A DNA stretch of 13,705 nucleotides from NCBI GenBank assembly GCA_030593225.1, contig JAUVHP010000023.1:1-13705 (forward strand), given 5' to 3'. The notes under the pieces are model-generated. The model was given only the letters and a program-made list of their open reading frames with translations, was not told the origin of the DNA and did not search any database. Source of the stretch: an archaeon. GTDB taxonomy: Archaea > Nanobdellota > Nanobdellia > Pacearchaeales > GW2011-AR1. Each line of letters starts with the position of its first letter. Within the stretch, counting starts at the first letter, position 1. Made by a program: the position numbers and the translations under genes. Positions 12,701 through 13,705 of this stretch are shown here, piece after piece.

Positions 12701-12779
12701 TTAACTCAAACACCGCAAATTTTTCTAAAAATTACTTTCAGTTATGAATTAAAAATTTGGCTGATTTTCGGGATTCGAG

Positions 12780-12811
12780 AAAAAAAAATTTATGCAATCT
12801 AAAATTGCATA
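12780..12811 (-). terminator. Hairpin/poly-T terminator of tRNA-Glu
   Basis: TATGCAAT and ATTGCATA pair over 8 bp around CTAAA, 3 bases past the tRNA-Glu 3' end. On the minus strand a run of at least eight T follows at once. This is the clearest terminator in the window. Confidence 0.75.
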
Positions 12812-12814
12812 TAA

Positions 12815-12934
12815 CGCCCCCACCGAGATTCGAACTCGGGTCACTGCCTTTCTTCTTTTTCCTAAAATAAGAAATGAGAAATTTACATTTCATCTTTGAA
12901 AGGGCAGCATACTTGGCCTCTGTACTATAGGGGC
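12815..12934 (-). tRNA. tRNA-Glu(TTC) with 47-nt intron
   Basis: The cloverleaf folds fully: acceptor GCCCCTA/TGGGGGC (one G-T pair), D stem GTAC/GTAT, anticodon stem CTGCC/GGCAG, T stem CCGAG/CTCGG with loop TTCGAAT, and discriminator G. CCA is not encoded. The anticodon loop CTTTCA-A gives TTC, reading GAA/GAG. The intron (12850-12896) lies at 37/38. The bulge-helix-bulge central helix is CTTT with GAAG (one G-T pair), the expected splicing-endonuclease substrate. It lies 40 bases after tRNA-Ile on the same strand, with a CTTTAAAAAC element that may be its own promoter. Confidence 0.92.
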
Positions 12935-12974
12935 AATAAAGAATTGTATTGAAATTAGTTTTTAAAGATAACTA

Positions 12975-13099
12975 TGAGCCTACACAGATTTGAACTGTGG
13001 ACCTCTGGCTCTCTTAGACTTTTTAATCCAGAGAGATATAATTCTAATGAATTATAGTCATATAAGACCAGCGCTCTGACCAGACTGAGCTATAGGCTC
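12975..13099 (-). tRNA. tRNA-Ile with anticodon TAT and 50-nt intron
   Basis: Acceptor GAGCCTA/TAGGCTC, D stem GCTC/GAGC with loop AGTCTGGTCA, anticodon stem CTGGT/GCCAG (one T-G pair), variable AGGTC, T stem CACAG/CTGTG with loop TTCAAAT, and discriminator A. Removing the intron (13011-13060) leaves the loop CTTATAA, anticodon TAT, reading AUA. The bulge-helix-bulge is perfect: central helix CTTA/TAAG, outer intron helix GACT/AGTC, three-base bulges TAT and AGA. This fixes the splice sites and so the anticodon. The intron also has an 8-bp hairpin (TATAATTC/GAATTATA). Most archaea read AUA with a CAT anticodon modified to agmatidine, so this form is unusual. Confidence 0.9.
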
Positions 13100-13127
13100 T
13101 TAGTATCTGAGCCTCGAAGATACTTTT

Positions 13128-13137
13128 TACTTTATAA
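13128..13137 (-). promoter_or_regulatory. TATA box for tRNA-Ile
   Basis: Minus-strand AGTTATAAAG is about 30-38 bases before the tRNA 5' end at 13099, suitable for a short 5' leader removed by RNase P. Confidence 0.4.
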
Positions 13138-13171
13138 CTCAGGATGGTCGACCAGACTGAGCTATAGGCTC
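13138..13171 (-). repeat. Duplicated tRNA-Ile 5' fragment within a near-palindrome
   Basis: Bases 13150-13171 repeat 13078-13099 exactly: 22 bases covering the acceptor 5' strand and the D arm of tRNA-Ile, then diverging. The fragment's end is folded into a near-palindrome (13138-13161): CTCAG, two bases, the palindrome TGGTCGACCA, two bases, CTGAG. It lacks an anticodon arm, so it is not a functional tRNA or a normal tRNA half. Confidence 0.7.
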
Positions 13172-13238
13172 CTATTATCTAAAAATTAGAATTAATCTAT
13201 TGTATTTAAAATTTACTTTCCAGAAATATTTGCAAATT

Positions 13239-13705
13239 TTAAATTTCTCTGTCAATTAAATAATCAGCAAGCATTTTTATTTTAGTTTTTGCAAAAGAAT
13301 CCTCTAAGATTAAATCAATTTCCCCCCACGCATTCTTAATTAATTTCTCAGCAATATTCTTAGAATAATTAATAGAATCATATTTTTGAATAATCTCAAT
13401 AGCTTTTTCAATTAAAACTTTATCTTTTGTTTTCATTTTTAATATTTCAATCAAATCCTTTTTGTCTTTTTCATTAGCAATCTCTAAAACATGAATAACC
13501 ATTAAACTTCTCTTTCCTTCGCTAATATCTTCGCCAAAATCTTTTCCCCAATCTCTATTAGTAATATTTAAAATATCATCCTGAATTTGAAAAGCAACTC
13601 CAATTGATTCAGCAAATTTTCCCAGCACATTAACTTGTTCCTCACTCGCCTTACCTAAAATAGCACCCAACTTAGCAGCCATCCTCGCTAAAGTCCCTGT
13701 TTTAT
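13239..13705 (-). CDS. Polyprenyl (geranylgeranyl-type) diphosphate synthase, partial
   Basis: The C-terminal 155 or so residues of a trans-isoprenyl diphosphate synthase; the frame is open to the right edge (KTGTLARMAAKLGAILG), so the start and the first DDxxD motif lie outside. KTG..ARMAAKLG is the conserved segment before the second Asp-rich region, and FQIQDDILN with GKDFGEDISEGKRSLMVI is that region, which binds the magnesium-pyrophosphate of the substrate. The fifth position is Asn (DDILN) where Asp is usual. The family makes the C20 or longer isoprenoid chains of archaeal ether lipids. Chain length is set in the missing N-terminal part, so the product is not known. Any internal ATG near 13682 is only an internal Met. 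Confidence 0.9.
   Translation of the reverse strand, partial: KTGTLARMAAKLGAILGKASEEQVNVLGKFAESIGVAFQIQDDILNITNRDWGKDFGEDISEGKRSLMVIHVLEIANEKDKKDLIEILKMKTKDKVLIEKAIEIIQKYDSINYSKNIAEKLIKNAWGEIDLILEDSFAKTKIKMLADYLIDREI

Noticed and set aside
12764..12780. CTCGAATCCCG on the minus strand, resembling a tRNA T-arm 3' half
   Set aside because: No matching 5' T-stem strand or acceptor partner; too short to claim an attachment-site tRNA fragment.
13138..13171. Functional split-tRNA half
   Set aside because: The copied part ends in the D loop, before the anticodon arm, so it cannot be a tRNA half like those of Nanoarchaeum.
1..13705. CRISPR array or integrase gene
   Set aside because: No regularly spaced repeats with unique spacers and no tyrosine- or serine-recombinase motif seen on either strand.

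Overview
The window is very AT-rich and gene-dense, and it reads as archaeal. The archaeal features are TATA boxes centred about 25 bases upstream of start codons with almost no leader, a YchF/Ygr210-type OBG GTPase with a TGS domain, a double-length Lrp/AsnC regulator, an isoprenyl diphosphate synthase, and two tRNA genes carrying introns at position 37/38 with recognisable bulge-helix-bulge splice sites. Small genes, short spacers and secreted low-complexity proteins suggest a reduced-genome DPANN lineage (Pacearchaeota/Woesearchaeota-like). That placement is inference; the sequence contains no taxonomic marker such as rRNA.

Layout. Bases 1-6480 look like ordinary chromosome: a cysteine-cluster protein cut by the window edge (-), a YchF-like GTPase (-), the wreck of a PP-loop ATPase gene (-), a SAM methyltransferase (+) convergent with a tandem Lrp-like regulator (-), a 27-codon basic ORF followed by a 122-aa helical protein (+), a HIT-family protein (-), a signal-peptide/transmembrane protein (-) and a secreted glycine-rich protein (-).

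Bases about 6490-12700 look accessory. They hold a DHH-phosphoesterase-like protein (+) that meets a DNA methyltransferase (-) stop to stop. The methyltransferase is the last gene of a three-gene operon (zinc ribbon, winged helix, methyltransferase) whose promoter sits inside a perfect 10-bp inverted repeat. Next come an IS transposase remnant, two overlapping small ORFs, and a complete two-gene Gabija-like anti-phage operon: gajA (OLD ATPase plus TOPRIM nuclease) overlapping gajB (UvrD-like helicase). This block is bracketed by a 24-bp exact direct repeat. The left copy holds the promoter of the secreted-protein gene; the right copy lies inside a frameshifted ORF.

Bases 12791-13705 return to housekeeping: tRNA-Glu(TTC) with a hairpin/poly-T terminator, tRNA-Ile with the rare archaeal anticodon TAT, a duplicated 22-bp piece of the tRNA-Ile 5' end in a near-palindrome, and the C-terminal part of a polyprenyl diphosphate synthase.

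Working together: the central block combines DNA modification with Gabija defence beside tRNA genes and mobile-element debris, as in a small defence island. The DHH-like/methyltransferase pair is the part least explained by known systems.
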